This document shows positions 24,894 through 34,709 of a stretch of DNA of 64,000 bases, piece by piece. Where the stretch lies: positions 372,001 to 436,000 of the forward strand of contig CP030868.2 in the NCBI GenBank assembly GCA_004010835.2, read 5' to 3'. The notes under the pieces are model-generated. The model did no database searches, had not been told where the DNA came from, and saw only the letters and a list, made by a program, of their open reading frames with translations. The number at the start of each line of letters is the position of its first letter. Within the stretch, counting starts at the first letter, position 1. A program made the position numbers and the translations under genes. The DNA is from Oenococcus sp. UCMA 16435. Lineage in GTDB: Bacteria > Bacillota > Bacilli > Lactobacillales > Lactobacillaceae.

Positions 24894-27304
24894 TAAATAA
24901 ATGATACCGGATCACGATCAATACTCAAGTAAATATCTTTTGGCAGCTTTTCTCCAAAAACAGTCTGCAATTCAATTAAAACGGATTCTATATTAAGATC
25001 CTTCTTATATTTCAAAATTATTTGAAAATAATAACGATTACGCAACTTGGCGATTGCTTTTGGTGTAGGCCCCAGGACGATCGTCTCTTTATCCAATTTA
25101 GGTTTAATAAATTTTGCTACTTCATCAATTGCCCGACTGGCTAAAAATTGATCCGGCCCGTTAACAGCAACTTGAATCGTGTAATAATACGGCGAATAAT
25201 CGGCAATGTGGCGAATCGACATTTCCGTCTTATAAAAACCTTCATAATTTTGGTTAGCAGCCAATTTAATCGCATAATTATCAGGATTAAAAGTTTGAAT
25301 GATTACCTCTCCGGTTTTTCCGGCTCTTCCCGATCGACCAGCTACTTGAGTCAGCAACTGAAAAGTTTTTTCCCCAGATCGGAAATCGGGTAAATTCAAG
25401 CCAACATCAGCATTGATCACGCCAACCAAAGTAACCTCGGGAAAATCCAGACCCTTGGCAACCATTTGCGTTCCTAAAAGAACGTCGTAATTTCCATTGC
25501 CAAAGTCTCTAAGAATTCTTTCGAGACTGCCTTTCCTTTTTGTGGTATCTTGGTCCAAGCGAGCGACCCGAATTCCATTAATCAAACTGTTTAATTTGGC
25601 TTCAATTTTTTCCGTCCCGGTGCCAACGTAACGAATTTGTGGACTTCCACAAACCGGGCATTTTTTTGGAATTGCTTCTTCATAACCACAATAATGGCAT
25701 TTTAAAGAGTGGCTATCCATGTGCAAAGTTAAAGATAGATTGCAGTTCGGGCAATGAGGAACATAGCCACAGTTACGACACATCACAAAGGAAGAAAATC
25801 CTCGACGATTTAATAAGAGAATTGTCTGTTCGTGATTATCTTTTCTTTTTTCAATCATTTTAAGCAGAGCAGGACTAAAGTCATTGTCAGCATGTTCTTT
25901 TTGCCAAACTTCCCGCATATCGACGATTGAAACATCCGGTAGCTTCGCACCGCGCACCGCTCGATGATTCATGATCAACAGCTTAAAAAGGCCCTTTTGA
26001 GCTCTTGCACGCGATTCCAAACTTGGAGTGGCCGATCCCAATAAAGTGACTGCTTGATAATATTTTGCCCGCCATAAAGCAACATCGCGAGCATGATAAC
26101 GCGGATTATCTTCCTGCTTATAATTTGTTTCATGTTCTTCGTCCATAATAATCAGACCAATATTGGTTAATGGCGAGAAAACAGCCGAACGTGTGCCGAT
26201 TACAATTTTAATTTTTCCATCACGAATTTCTTCCCACTGATCTAAACGTTCACCATCGGATAGCCCGGAATGAATTAAAGCTACGGAATCAAAGAAACGA
26301 GCTTTTACCCGGCGGATCATTTGCGGAGTCAAAGCGATTTCCGGGACAAGAAGCAAAGCCGTTTTACCTTGAGCAATCGTTTTTTCAATCAACTGAAGGT
26401 AAACCTCTGTTTTCCCCGATCCAGTAATTCCTTCAAGAAGAAAAGTTTTATTTTCATTTTGGGTGATTGCCCTTTCGACTGAATTAAAAACTTCTTTTTG
26501 ACCAGAATTCAATTCAACCGGATTCGTCTTTGTCACGGAAATTTTCTTCACCGGATTTCTTGTCATTCTGATTTCGCTTTTTTTCAGCCAGAATTTTTTT
26601 TCAGCCGTCAAAACAGTCGATTTGGAAATATCCAAAATTTCGGCCAACTCTTTTACTTGAAAAAATTCATCCTGATGATCAGACAAAAAATTTAAAAGTT
26701 TTTTCTGAGAATCGCTACGTGCTTTTTTGTTTAGATTTATTTTGATATCATCATCATTCAAATTACTCGAAAGAACTTTAACTTTCTTACTTTTATTCTT
26801 TTTCTCGATCGTAGTTGTTTGAACAATTTTCCCCTGACGAATCAAATGGTTAATCGCTTTAATCTGCTCAGGAGTGTAATCTTTTGCCAAAAATTCAATT
26901 TCTTGATTGTTGAGAAAAATATTTTCTTTTATTTTTTTCGGAACTTCGTCAACAATTCTCAAACCCTTTAAATATTTTGGTTTAAAAGCGTTCGGCAAAA
27001 TCGTTTGAATCACTTGAACACGATAAGAAAAAACGTAATTCGACAACCAATCAGATAATTTCAGCATTTCAGGATTAAGGACGGGCTTTTCATCAATAAT
27101 CGATTCAATTTCTTTCAACTGAAAATTGCCCTGTTCACTTTGGTCCACTGCGACAACGTACCCCATTAAATTTCGTCCACCAAAAGGAACTCGGACCCGA
27201 TGGCCAAGCAGATTAAAATCAAGCAAATCATCTGGAATTAAATAAGTAAAAGGCTGATTAGTCTGACGAGTCGGTAAATCAACAATTACAGAAGCAGTTT
27301 TCAA
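24893..27304 (-). CDS. priA: Primosomal replication-restart helicase PriA
   Basis: The protein has 803 residues. The N-terminal 3'-DNA-binding domain is followed by a helicase core with GITGSGKTEVYL (Walker A) and DEEH. Four zinc-type pairs follow (CRNCGYVPHCPNCN, CHYCG, CPVCGS), then GTQMVAKGLDFP and QVAGRSGRAGK. It reloads DnaB at stalled forks. It overlaps the 5'-nucleotidase-like gene upstream by 4 bp and fmt downstream. Confidence 0.97.
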   Translation of the reverse strand: MKTASVIVDLPTRQTNQPFTYLIPDDLLDFNLLGHRVRVPFGGRNLMGYVVAVDQSEQGNFQLKEIESIIDEKPVLNPEMLKLSDWLSNYVFSYRVQVIQTILPNAFKPKYLKGLRIVDEVPKKIKENIFLNNQEIEFLAKDYTPEQIKAINHLIRQGKIVQTTTIEKKNKSKKVKVLSSNLNDDDIKINLNKKARSDSQKKLLNFLSDHQDEFFQVKELAEILDISKSTVLTAEKKFWLKKSEIRMTRNPVKKISVTKTNPVELNSGQKEVFNSVERAITQNENKTFLLEGITGSGKTEVYLQLIEKTIAQGKTALLLVPEIALTPQMIRRVKARFFDSVALIHSGLSDGERLDQWEEIRDGKIKIVIGTRSAVFSPLTNIGLIIMDEEHETNYKQEDNPRYHARDVALWRAKYYQAVTLLGSATPSLESRARAQKGLFKLLIMNHRAVRGAKLPDVSIVDMREVWQKEHADNDFSPALLKMIEKRKDNHEQTILLLNRRGFSSFVMCRNCGYVPHCPNCNLSLTLHMDSHSLKCHYCGYEEAIPKKCPVCGSPQIRYVGTGTEKIEAKLNSLINGIRVARLDQDTTKRKGSLERILRDFGNGNYDVLLGTQMVAKGLDFPEVTLVGVINADVGLNLPDFRSGEKTFQLLTQVAGRSGRAGKTGEVIIQTFNPDNYAIKLAANQNYEGFYKTEMSIRHIADYSPYYYTIQVAVNGPDQFLASRAIDEVAKFIKPKLDKETIVLGPTPKAIAKLRNRYYFQIILKYKKDLNIESVLIELQTVFGEKLPKDIYLSIDRDPVSFI

Positions 27305-28644
27305 AGAACCTCCTGATGGCTATATTTTTCGCGGTAATAACCTGCCATTAATTCTCGCAAAATATCCTTAAAATCAAAGGAAACATCAGCTGACTGCAAA
27401 GAATGGAACCAAGGCAAAAAATAGTAGTGATCCAGACTGGCAATTTCATAATGTTGTTCCGGATCAACCTGGCTTTCAACTAGTCCATAAAATTTTATTT
27501 CGCCGAACTTATCGCCACGAAATCCAGAACCATTGATATGCTGATTTAAAAGATGATCGTGTTGCAAATTTATTTCACTAAACAATTTCAATAAATCAGA
27601 ACCAAGAATATCAATTTTAATCGGATGAATTGTATGCGGCAAATCTTTCAAAAGCTGAAAAGAATTTAATTGACCAGCTGGCAGCTCATCTAGAAACATA
27701 CCGGTTGATATCATGGCAATTTTCGTTTGAAATTTTTTCATTAAAGCCTCGGCACAATCATCAATTTGTTGCAAAGTCGAACGATTTTGTGGCAAATTGG
27801 TAACAATTTGGTTTTCAAGAATGTTTCGACCAGATTCACGCCAATTTTCTAAAAAAGCAGAGGCAGATTCGGCTTCCGGAAGATCAGCAAATTTAATCGT
27901 GTGAGCTCTTTTGCTTACAATTTGATGTTTCTCATCAATTTCCAAAGTCACTTCGCCAACATTTTCACCATATTTTCCGGCAGCGGCCAAAAGTGTGTTT
28001 TCGACGATCTGACCCTTGGGCAGCAAATGATGAGTATGAGCACCCAAAATAACCGATATTTTTTTGAAACGTTGTGCTAAGGATTGATCCGTTGGCAACC
28101 CTAAATGAGATAACAAAATTCTGATATCGGATTGAGCAACAACTCGACTAGATAATTTTTCAAGTGTTTCAACAGGCTGGGTTGGCAACCAATCAAGTAG
28201 TGGATAAGTAAGATCATAAGCAGCAGTTAGGCCAAAAGCCGAAATTCGTGTTCCTTTTGGAGTTACAAAGACCCGATATTCTTCGGCCCATTTTGGCAAA
28301 CTGCGATCATTTTCGAAAATATTTGCCAGTAAAACAGCAAACCTGCGCTTCGAATAAATGTCTTCCATTCGATCATGCGGAAGCCCAAGCCCCTCATTAT
28401 TGCCAATCGTGACTCCATCAAAAGCGCAATCATTAAGAAGTCCGACATTCGCTTTGCCCCAAGTAGCTTGTGTATTAGCATCATAGCGATCAATAAAATC
28501 TCCAATATCAAAAGTTAAAACAAAATTGCCGGCCATCTGTAATTCGGCTCGACGAGTTTTAATCCAATTGGCGATTCTCGGCCAATGTTCAACGTGGCTA
28601 TGAAGATCGTTTGTATGTAAGATTGTTACAAATTCGTGTTTCAT
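27301..28644 (-). CDS. 5'-nucleotidase / UDP-sugar hydrolase-like phosphoesterase
   Basis: The protein has 447 residues. The calcineurin-like metal sites are complete: ILHTNDLHSHVEHW, FDIGDFIDRYD, IGNNEGLG, LLSHLGLPTD and LGAHTHH. A C-terminal 5'-nucleotidase domain (~270-440) follows. There is no signal peptide, so it is cytoplasmic like B. subtilis YunD. Probable role is nucleotide or sugar-nucleotide hydrolysis. It is coupled to priA by a 4-bp overlap and follows the phosphoesterase at 28650 closely. Confidence 0.88.
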   Translation of the reverse strand: MKHEFVTILHTNDLHSHVEHWPRIANWIKTRRAELQMAGNFVLTFDIGDFIDRYDANTQATWGKANVGLLNDCAFDGVTIGNNEGLGLPHDRMEDIYSKRRFAVLLANIFENDRSLPKWAEEYRVFVTPKGTRISAFGLTAAYDLTYPLLDWLPTQPVETLEKLSSRVVAQSDIRILLSHLGLPTDQSLAQRFKKISVILGAHTHHLLPKGQIVENTLLAAAGKYGENVGEVTLEIDEKHQIVSKRAHTIKFADLPEAESASAFLENWRESGRNILENQIVTNLPQNRSTLQQIDDCAEALMKKFQTKIAMISTGMFLDELPAGQLNSFQLLKDLPHTIHPIKIDILGSDLLKLFSEINLQHDHLLNQHINGSGFRGDKFGEIKFYGLVESQVDPEQHYEIASLDHYYFLPWFHSLQSADVSFDFKDILRELMAGYYREKYSHQEVL

Positions 28645-28649
28645 CTGTA

Positions 28650-29264
28650 TTAAGCCCTTTTGGCAAAGTCATTTCCCTTGGCTTTGACTAAATATTCAAC
28701 CTGTTTCATTGACAAAGGAGCCCCGAAATCTGGTCGTTGACCATCTTGAAAATAATCAAAATCTGCAGAATCGATCCCAACGTTAATGTTTTCCTTAATA
28801 TCTATTGAATTGTGATGAATATGACCATGCAAATTAACGCTATTGGAAGTGATACCAAAAATTAAAGGATAATGGGTCAAAAAATATTGGCGATGATCAT
28901 ACTTGAAATATGCGCCAACGTAGTGAAAGCTGAATTTAAGCTGCTGATTTTCAATTCGATAATTGTTAGCTTCCAGATACTTAAAAAAATCCTGGCTGTC
29001 ATGATTTCCTTTAACAAAAATAATATTTCCATGAAGTTGCTTTAATATTTTCAGCATCTCTTCCTTACTGCCGTGCTTATAAAAAATGCCTATATCTCCA
29101 CAATGATATACAGTATCCACCGGTGAAACAACCTTATTCCAAGCATTAATGATTGCCTGATTCATGTCCTCGACTCGAAAGAAATTCTGTCGAGCCGGAG
29201 CAAAATTAGGATGATTCATTAATCCAGCGTCAAAAAAATGTGTATCCGAGGTAACAAACTTCAT
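28650..29264 (-). CDS. Calcineurin-like metallophosphoesterase
   Basis: The protein has 204 residues. Metal ligands are visible in VTSDTHFFD, HCGDIGIF, VKGNHDSQ, LTHYPLIFG and LHGHIHHN. It resembles small cytosolic phosphoesterases of unknown substrate. There is no good ribosome-binding site before ATG 29264; TAAGAT lies 6 nt upstream, so this too could be leaderless. First gene of the long minus-strand run ending with thiN. Confidence 0.85.
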   Translation of the reverse strand: MKFVTSDTHFFDAGLMNHPNFAPARQNFFRVEDMNQAIINAWNKVVSPVDTVYHCGDIGIFYKHGSKEEMLKILKQLHGNIIFVKGNHDSQDFFKYLEANNYRIENQQLKFSFHYVGAYFKYDHRQYFLTHYPLIFGITSNSVNLHGHIHHNSIDIKENINVGIDSADFDYFQDGQRPDFGAPLSMKQVEYLVKAKGNDFAKRA

Positions 29265-29379
29265 ACATTAATCTTATCAATCTCCAACAAAAATCCTAAT
29301 TTATTGTATTTTGAATATGTGAAAAAAGTAATTTAAATGTTCGTGTTTTAGTGGTTAATAATCTCTTCGTGGAGGGAAA

Positions 29380-30675
29380 ATGGATCAATATTTCGAACTA
29401 AAAAAGAATAATACGACGATTGGTCGGGAATTTGTTGCCGGGCTGACCACTTTCGTCTCAATGGCCTATATTCTTTTCGTTAACCCAAGTGTACTTGGCG
29501 TTGCTGGAATGAATAAAGGTGCTGTCTTTGTTGCAACAGGACTGATTACAGCAATCTCAACTATCTTTATGGGAGTAGTTGCCAGATACCCGTTTGCGAT
29601 TGCACCCGGACTTGGAATTAATGCTTTCTTCGCTTACACAGTTGTTGTTGGTATGAAGGTTCCTTGGCAAACCGCCTTAGCAGCCGTTTTCATCGCTGGG
29701 GTTTTGTTCTTTATTTTGACAATTTTTAAAATTCGTGAAATTGTTATCAACTCAATTCCACATGACTTAAAGGCTGCGATCGCCGCTGGAATCGGTTTAT
29801 TTATTGCTTTTATCGGTTTCCAGGACGGTGGGATCGTTGCCTCGTCAAAAGATACGATGGTTACGTTGGGAAACTTTGGAACGCCAACGACTTTACTAAC
29901 GATTTTCGGAGTTCTTTTGACTTTTATTTTGTACGCTAAACATGTTCCAGCTGCTATTTTCTTGGGTATGGTTGGTACAACGATTGTTGGTATTCTAACT
30001 GGATTAATCGCTCTGCCAAAAGCTGTCGTTTCTGCGGCACCGTCTTTGGCACCGACTTTTGGAAAAGCTTTGGCACACCTTGGCGATATCAATACTTTTC
30101 AATTATGGATCGCAGTATTTACCTTTCTATTGGTTACTTTCTTTGATACGGCCGGAACTTTGGTTGGTTTAGCCAAAAATGCCGGTTTCCTTAATAAGAA
30201 AGGCGAACTACCCCGAGTTGGCGAAGCTTTGATGTCAGACTCGGTTGGAATGTTAATCGCACCAATCTTGGGAACTTCGCCAACATCTGCCTACATCGAG
30301 TCCTCTGCCGGAATTGCTGTTGGTGGTCGTACTGGTTTAACTGCAATTTTCGTTGGAATCTTATTTCTTTTTTCATTGATTTTCAGCCCGCTGTTGTCGG
30401 TTGTTACCGATCAGGTTACCGCACCAGCTCTAATTTTAGTTGGTGTATTAATGGCTTCTAATTTAGCAGACATCAACTGGAAGGATTTTCCGGTTGCTGC
30501 GTCCGCTTTATTGATTGCGATTGGAATGCCGTTAACTTACAGTATCTCAGATGGAATTTCACTTGGTTTTATTACTTATCCTTTGTTGATGATCTTAACC
30601 GGTCGGGCTAAGGAAGTAACGCCAGTCATGTATGGTCTGGGAATCATCTTTGTCGGTTTTCTAATTCTAGTTTAA
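29380..30675 (+). CDS. NCS2/AzgA-type purine permease
   Basis: The protein has 431 residues and about 12-14 membrane helices. It matches the guanine/hypoxanthine/adenine permease group (REFVAGLTTFVSMAYILFVNP near the N-terminus, APGLGINAFFAYTVV, then FFDTAGTLVGLAK and APILGTSPTSAYIESSAGI). It imports purine bases by proton symport. GGAGGG precedes the ATG. The short leader shows no purine riboswitch. Confidence 0.92.
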   Translation: MDQYFELKKNNTTIGREFVAGLTTFVSMAYILFVNPSVLGVAGMNKGAVFVATGLITAISTIFMGVVARYPFAIAPGLGINAFFAYTVVVGMKVPWQTALAAVFIAGVLFFILTIFKIREIVINSIPHDLKAAIAAGIGLFIAFIGFQDGGIVASSKDTMVTLGNFGTPTTLLTIFGVLLTFILYAKHVPAAIFLGMVGTTIVGILTGLIALPKAVVSAAPSLAPTFGKALAHLGDINTFQLWIAVFTFLLVTFFDTAGTLVGLAKNAGFLNKKGELPRVGEALMSDSVGMLIAPILGTSPTSAYIESSAGIAVGGRTGLTAIFVGILFLFSLIFSPLLSVVTDQVTAPALILVGVLMASNLADINWKDFPVAASALLIAIGMPLTYSISDGISLGFITYPLLMILTGRAKEVTPVMYGLGIIFVGFLILV

Positions 30676-30697
30676 TTAAAACAGAGTATCTTATAAG

Positions 30698-30723
30698 AGT
30701 TCGTCTTTGACGAGCTTTTTTTA
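30698..30723 (+). terminator. Terminator of the purine permease gene
   Basis: AGTTCGTC / GACGAGCT (one wobble) with a TTT loop, then seven T, 22 bp after the stop. Confidence 0.85.
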
Positions 30724-30770
30724 TATATATAAGTTTATTAATCGGTTTTATTTGTAATTCCCGAACGTAC

Positions 30771-30799
30771 TTGCGTGGAAACAAAAATATCATTAACAT
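30771..30799 (+). promoter_or_regulatory. Promoter of thyA, leaderless candidate
   Basis: TTGCGT (30771-30776), 17-bp spacer, TAACAT (30794-30799), then 7 nt to ATG 30807. There is no ribosome-binding site. Confidence 0.45.
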
Positions 30800-30806
30800 A
30801 TTATCC

Positions 30807-31766
30807 ATGAGCCAAAATGAAGAACAATATCTAAACCTTGCCCGACGTATTCTAGAAACCGGGGCCTCAAAAATGGATCGAACCAAAACCGGAACACACT
30901 CGATTTTTGGTGCTCAAATGCGTTTTGACCTCTCAGAAGGGTTTCCATTACTGACAAGCAAAAAAGTCGCATTTGGACGAATTAAATCAGAATTATTGTG
31001 GTTTTTACATGGTGACAATAATATCCGTTTTCTACTGCAACACCATAATCATATTTGGGACGAATGGCCCTTTAAAAAGTGGATAGAAAGTAGTGAATAT
31101 GACGGTCCTGATATGACCGATTTCGGTCTACGAACACAAAGTGATCCGATTTTCGCCGAACAATATAAAGAACAAAAAAAAATATTCATTGACCGAATTT
31201 TGAACGATGACAAATTCAGCGAGAAATTCGGTACAATCGGCGATGTCTATGGCAAACTTTGGCGTCATTGGCCAGATGCCAATGACAATGGTAGCGTAGA
31301 CCAGATAACTCGTTTAATTAATGAAATTAAGGTTAATCCTAATTCCCGTCGCTTGATTCTAACGGCTTGGGATCCTGAAACAACCCCTTTCGCCACTCTG
31401 CCATCATGCCATGTTATGAGTCAATTTTACGTAGTCAACGGAAAAATTAGTTTACAAATGTATCAACGCTCGGCTGATTATTTCTTGGGAGTACCCTTCA
31501 ATATTGCCAGTTATTCTTTGCTACTTTCAATGGTTGCCGTGCAAACCGGACTAAAGGTCGGCGAATTTATTCATACGATTGGCGACGCCCATATTTACAA
31601 CAATCACGTTGATCAAATTAAAGAACAGTTGTCAAAGCCAACACATAAACTGCCAACCTTAAAATTAAATCCAGAGGTAAAATCAATTTTTGACTATCAG
31701 ATGAGTGACATTAAACTTGAGAATTATATTCACGAAGAAATAATTAAAGCTCCAATCGCTGTTTGA
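30807..31766 (+). CDS. thyA: Thymidylate synthase ThyA
   Basis: The protein has 319 residues, the long form with an insertion near residues 85-140 seen in lactobacilli. Motifs: catalytic Cys in LPSCHVMSQFYV, QRSADYFLGVPFNIASYSLL, and GDAHIYNNHVDQ. It converts dUMP to dTMP with methylene-THF. ATG 30807 gives the family start (MSQNEEQYLNLARRIL); the in-frame upstream codon at 30771 belongs to the promoter. No dihydrofolate reductase gene follows; a tRNA does. Confidence 0.95.
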   Translation: MSQNEEQYLNLARRILETGASKMDRTKTGTHSIFGAQMRFDLSEGFPLLTSKKVAFGRIKSELLWFLHGDNNIRFLLQHHNHIWDEWPFKKWIESSEYDGPDMTDFGLRTQSDPIFAEQYKEQKKIFIDRILNDDKFSEKFGTIGDVYGKLWRHWPDANDNGSVDQITRLINEIKVNPNSRRLILTAWDPETTPFATLPSCHVMSQFYVVNGKISLQMYQRSADYFLGVPFNIASYSLLLSMVAVQTGLKVGEFIHTIGDAHIYNNHVDQIKEQLSKPTHKLPTLKLNPEVKSIFDYQMSDIKLENYIHEEIIKAPIAV

Positions 31767-31800
31767 TATAATGATTTGCGGAAACTTTTTTCCGCTGCAT

Positions 31801-31872
31801 GCGAACATAGTTCAGTGGTAGAACGCCACCTTCCCAAGGTGGAGGTCACGGGTCCGATCCCCGCTGTTCGCT
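31801..31872 (+). tRNA. tRNA-Gly (anticodon CCC)
   Basis: The acceptor stem GCGAACA / TGTTCGC is perfect. The D arm contains AGTGGTAG, and the anticodon stem CCACC / GGTGG encloses loop TTCCCAA, anticodon CCC. The T-loop reads TCCGATC, with C rather than T at the position of the conserved T55, and the outer T-stem pair (A:C) is mismatched. CCA is not encoded. Confidence 0.93.
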
Positions 31873-31886
31873 TAAGCCTCATGTCA

Positions 31887-31898
31887 TATACTTATAAC
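31887..31898 (+). promoter_or_regulatory. -10 box in front of the YitT-like gene (leaderless candidate)
   Basis: TATACT at 31887-31892 is followed by 6 nt and ATG 31899. There is no ribosome-binding site, and the promoter overlaps the tRNA-Gly 3' flank. Confidence 0.45.
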
Positions 31899-32780
31899 AT
31901 GACTTCTTTTTTAAAGCAGATTAAACCACTAAATTTCATTGCTTACACGATTGGTTGCGCTTTTTATGCATTTGCCCTAATTTACGTTAACATTCCCAAT
32001 AAATTAGCTGAAGGTGGGGTAACCGGAATTACATTGATTTTTCGTGCTTTATTTTCAATCAATCCAGCGATTACAAATATTATTTTTAACGTGCCAATTT
32101 TAATAATCGGTTTTTTAAAATTAGGAAAACGACAAATTTTATCAACTTTTTATTGTATTGTCCTCTTATCGTTTTGGCTTTGGCTTTTCCAAAAGTTTCC
32201 AGTTGTAATAAATCTTGATCATGATAAGTTGATATCCGCTTTGCTGGCAGGCTTATTAATCGGGCTTGGGCTTGGATTAGTTTTTCGTTTTGGCTCAACT
32301 ACCGGCGGATCGGATATTATTGCCAGAATCATTGAACAAAAATTTGGCGTTGCGATGGGAAAATCTTTATTTGCAATTGATGCAATCGTCTTAGCAATGT
32401 CTCTGATTTACTTAAATTTCGCAGAAATGATGTACACCCTGATTATGTCTTTCGTTTCCGCCAATGTAATTAACTTTATTCAAGATGGTGGTTATTCAGC
32501 ACGTGAATTCATGATTTTTTCAAGCCATCCGGTCGAAATCGCCGACAAAATTATGAAAGATCTCGAGAGAGGTTCGACGTATATAAATATCGAAGGTGCT
32601 TATAAAAGAACTCCTGGTAAGGCCGTGTATGTTGTTGTTGATCCATCAGAAGTTCGCCGAGTCAGAGAAATTATCGACGAAATAGATCCCAAAGCTTTCG
32701 TTTCCATTCGAATAGTATCCGAACAATTAGGCGAAGGATTTACTTATTTAAGAAAAAAACGCTCAATCTTTGGGCGTTAA
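31899..32780 (+). CDS. YitT-family membrane protein
   Basis: The protein has 293 residues. An upstream frame that runs through tRNA-Gly is rejected; ATG 31899 (MTSFLKQIKPLNFIAYTIGC) is preferred, ATG 31881 being possible. Five to six membrane helices carry FRFGSTTGGSDIIARI, and a C-terminal DUF2179 domain ends with IDEIDPKAFVSIRIV. It is a paralogue of the gene at 10680. Function is unknown. Its last 18 bp overlap the convergent cycloligase gene. Confidence 0.85.
   Translation: MTSFLKQIKPLNFIAYTIGCAFYAFALIYVNIPNKLAEGGVTGITLIFRALFSINPAITNIIFNVPILIIGFLKLGKRQILSTFYCIVLLSFWLWLFQKFPVVINLDHDKLISALLAGLLIGLGLGLVFRFGSTTGGSDIIARIIEQKFGVAMGKSLFAIDAIVLAMSLIYLNFAEMMYTLIMSFVSANVINFIQDGGYSAREFMIFSSHPVEIADKIMKDLERGSTYINIEGAYKRTPGKAVYVVVDPSEVRRVREIIDEIDPKAFVSIRIVSEQLGEGFTYLRKKRSIFGR
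32758..32778. terminator. Terminator hairpin inside two converging reading frames
   Basis: AACGCTC pairs with GGGCGTT (one wobble) around a 7-nt loop. It lies in the 3' ends of both the YitT-like gene and the convergent cycloligase gene, with A/T runs on both sides. Confidence 0.6.
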
Positions 32781-33311
32781 AATCTTTTTTATACGAATAT
32801 CTAATTTATCATTTGGTATATTATCCAATAATTGATCTTTCAATACCAAAGAAACTGTCCGGCCGTTATAGTCAGCTAAATATCGATCATAAAAACCAGC
32901 TCCGAATCCCAATCTTCTGCCTGACTTTGTAAAAGCCAATCCAGGGACAATCATCAATTCGATTTCGTCTTTGGAAAATTCTACGGAAGTTTCAGGCTCT
33001 AAGGTATGGAATTTCCCCGGAGTAAGTTTACTTGTTTCGTCAAATTCAACAAAAATCATTTTTTTATCAACGATTTTCGGAACAAGGACCCTTTTATCTA
33101 ATTCCCAAGCCTGCTTAACAATTGGTTTTGTGTTTAATTCCAAAGGTAGGCTGAGAGTGACAGCGATTGTTTCAGAACTTAACCAATCATCGCTTTCAAA
33201 AAGAGCTTGATAGAGAAGAATTGACTGATCTTTCTTCTCATCTGAATCATAGCTGTCTAAACGCTTCTTTTGTTGTTGACGTAGTTTTTGTTTTTCTTCG
33301 ATAATATTCAT
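32763..33311 (-). CDS. 5-formyltetrahydrofolate cyclo-ligase
   Basis: The protein has 182 residues. The family C-terminal signature is clear: IVPGLAFTKSGRRLGFGAGFYDRYL, with the ATP/folate-binding GxGxGxYDRyL. It returns 5-formyl-THF to the active folate pool. It starts 4 bp after the glyA stop, so it is translated from the glyA message, fitting the role of SHMT in forming 5-formyl-THF. Confidence 0.92.
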   Translation of the reverse strand: MNIIEEKQKLRQQQKKRLDSYDSDEKKDQSILLYQALFESDDWLSSETIAVTLSLPLELNTKPIVKQAWELDKRVLVPKIVDKKMIFVEFDETSKLTPGKFHTLEPETSVEFSKDEIELMIVPGLAFTKSGRRLGFGAGFYDRYLADYNGRTVSLVLKDQLLDNIPNDKLDIRIKKILTPKD

Positions 33312-33314
33312 GGC

Positions 33315-34559
33315 TTAAAAGGGATTGGAATCAAAAGGAAATTTATCCATCAAATCAAAAACATCCTGCTTAATTCTTGCTAATTCAATCTGATCATCAT
33401 GAGCATGAATAGCCCGCATAATCAATTGCTCGATTTGCAACATTTCGGCTTCTTTTAAGCCCTTGGTAGTCATCGCTGGAGTACCAATCCGGACACCAGA
33501 AGTAACAAATGGAGAACGTTTTTCGTTTGGAAGAGCCTCTCGATTAAGAGTGATTGAAACAGAATCCAACAAATCTTGAACTTGTCGACCATTTAAACCG
33601 GTCTTTGTTAAATCAAGAGTAAACATGTGGTTATCAGTGCCACCAGAAACAACGCGAACGTCTGGTTCTTTAGAAAAAGCATCGGCCATTGTTTTGGCAT
33701 TCTTGATGATCTGAGCAGAATAAGTTTTAAAATCAGGCTGCAAATCTTCATAAAACGCTGCCGCTTTAGCAGCAATCACATGATCTAAAGGACCACCCTG
33801 CGATCCTGGAAAAACAGCTGAGTTAATTCTTTTGGCATATTTCTCATCGGATAAAATCATGCCACCACGGGGTCCGCGAAGAGTTTTATGGGTTGTCGTT
33901 GTAATTATATCGGCTAAACCAACTGGGCTTGGATGCAATCCAGCCGCAATTAAACCGGCAATATGAGCAATATCAACCATTAAATAAGCATTTACTTCAT
34001 CAGCTATATCGCGAAAAGCCTGGAAATCAATTGTTCGAGAATAAGCCGAAGCTCCAGCAATAATCAAATTAGGTTTAAACTCCTTTGCCTGTTTTAAAAT
34101 TGCATCATAATCAAGTAATTCAGTCTCTGAATCAACTTTATAAGACTGGGCATCATACATCTTACCTGAAAAACTAACACTGGCACCATGAGTCAGATGA
34201 CCACCAGAATCCAAATTCATTCCAAGAATTTTGTCACCAGGGTGCAAAAAAGCCATGTATGCTTCAAAATTAGCACTAGAACCCGAATGTGGCTGAACGT
34301 TGGCATAACTAATACCGAATAATTCCTTTGCACGTTCAATCGCTAAATTTTCAGCAATATCAATATATTCGTTACCGCCATAATAGCGTTTTCCTGGATA
34401 ACCTTCAGAATATTTATTTGTCAAAACACCGCCCTGAGCTTGGCGAACAGCTTTTGAGACAAAATTCTCGGAAGCAACCAATTCAACATTGTGCCGCTGC
34501 CGTTCTTCCTCACCAGAAACAGCTTTCGCTAATTGAGGATCCAAAAAATTTTTTGCCAT
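33315..34559 (-). CDS. glyA: Serine hydroxymethyltransferase
   Basis: The protein has 414 residues, full length. The PLP lysine is in [16 protein letters not shown]; other marks are the N-terminal ELVASENF and [15 protein letters not shown]. It converts serine and THF to glycine and methylene-THF, feeding thyA and fhs chemistry nearby. AAGGAG precedes the ATG. Forms a two-gene unit with the cycloligase. Confidence 0.97.
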   Translation of the reverse strand: MAKNFLDPQLAKAVSGEEERQRHNVELVASENFVSKAVRQAQGGVLTNKYSEGYPGKRYYGGNEYIDIAENLAIERAKELFGISYANVQPHSGSSANFEAYMAFLHPGDKILGMNLDSGGHLTHGASVSFSGKMYDAQSYKVDSETELLDYDAILKQAKEFKPNLIIAGASAYSRTIDFQAFRDIADEVNAYLMVDIAHIAGLIAAGLHPSPVGLADIITTTTHKTLRGPRGGMILSDEKYAKRINSAVFPGSQGGPLDHVIAAKAAAFYEDLQPDFKTYSAQIIKNAKTMADAFSKEPDVRVVSGGTDNHMFTLDLTKTGLNGRQVQDLLDSVSITLNREALPNEKRSPFVTSGVRIGTPAMTTKGLKEAEMLQIEQLIMRAIHAHDDQIELARIKQDVFDLMDKFPFDSNPF

Positions 34560-34709
34560 TATTACTCCTTAAAATCCTTTTTAGTTTAGCATTTAAAAGA
34601 TTAAATAAAATTTAACCGGTCAAGAAAACTGACAGACAAATTTTGAATGATCTTATAAGAAAATATTGTATTTTTTAAGAAAATGTCGCATTTCAAAAAC
34701 AATAAATAA

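Noticed and set aside
29265..29379. Purine riboswitch before the purine permease
   Set aside because: The leader lacks the conserved purine-aptamer junction sequences and is too short.
31776..31898. Upstream extension of the YitT-like gene through tRNA-Gly
   Set aside because: It would translate the tRNA gene; the conserved protein starts at 31899 and the extension has no support.
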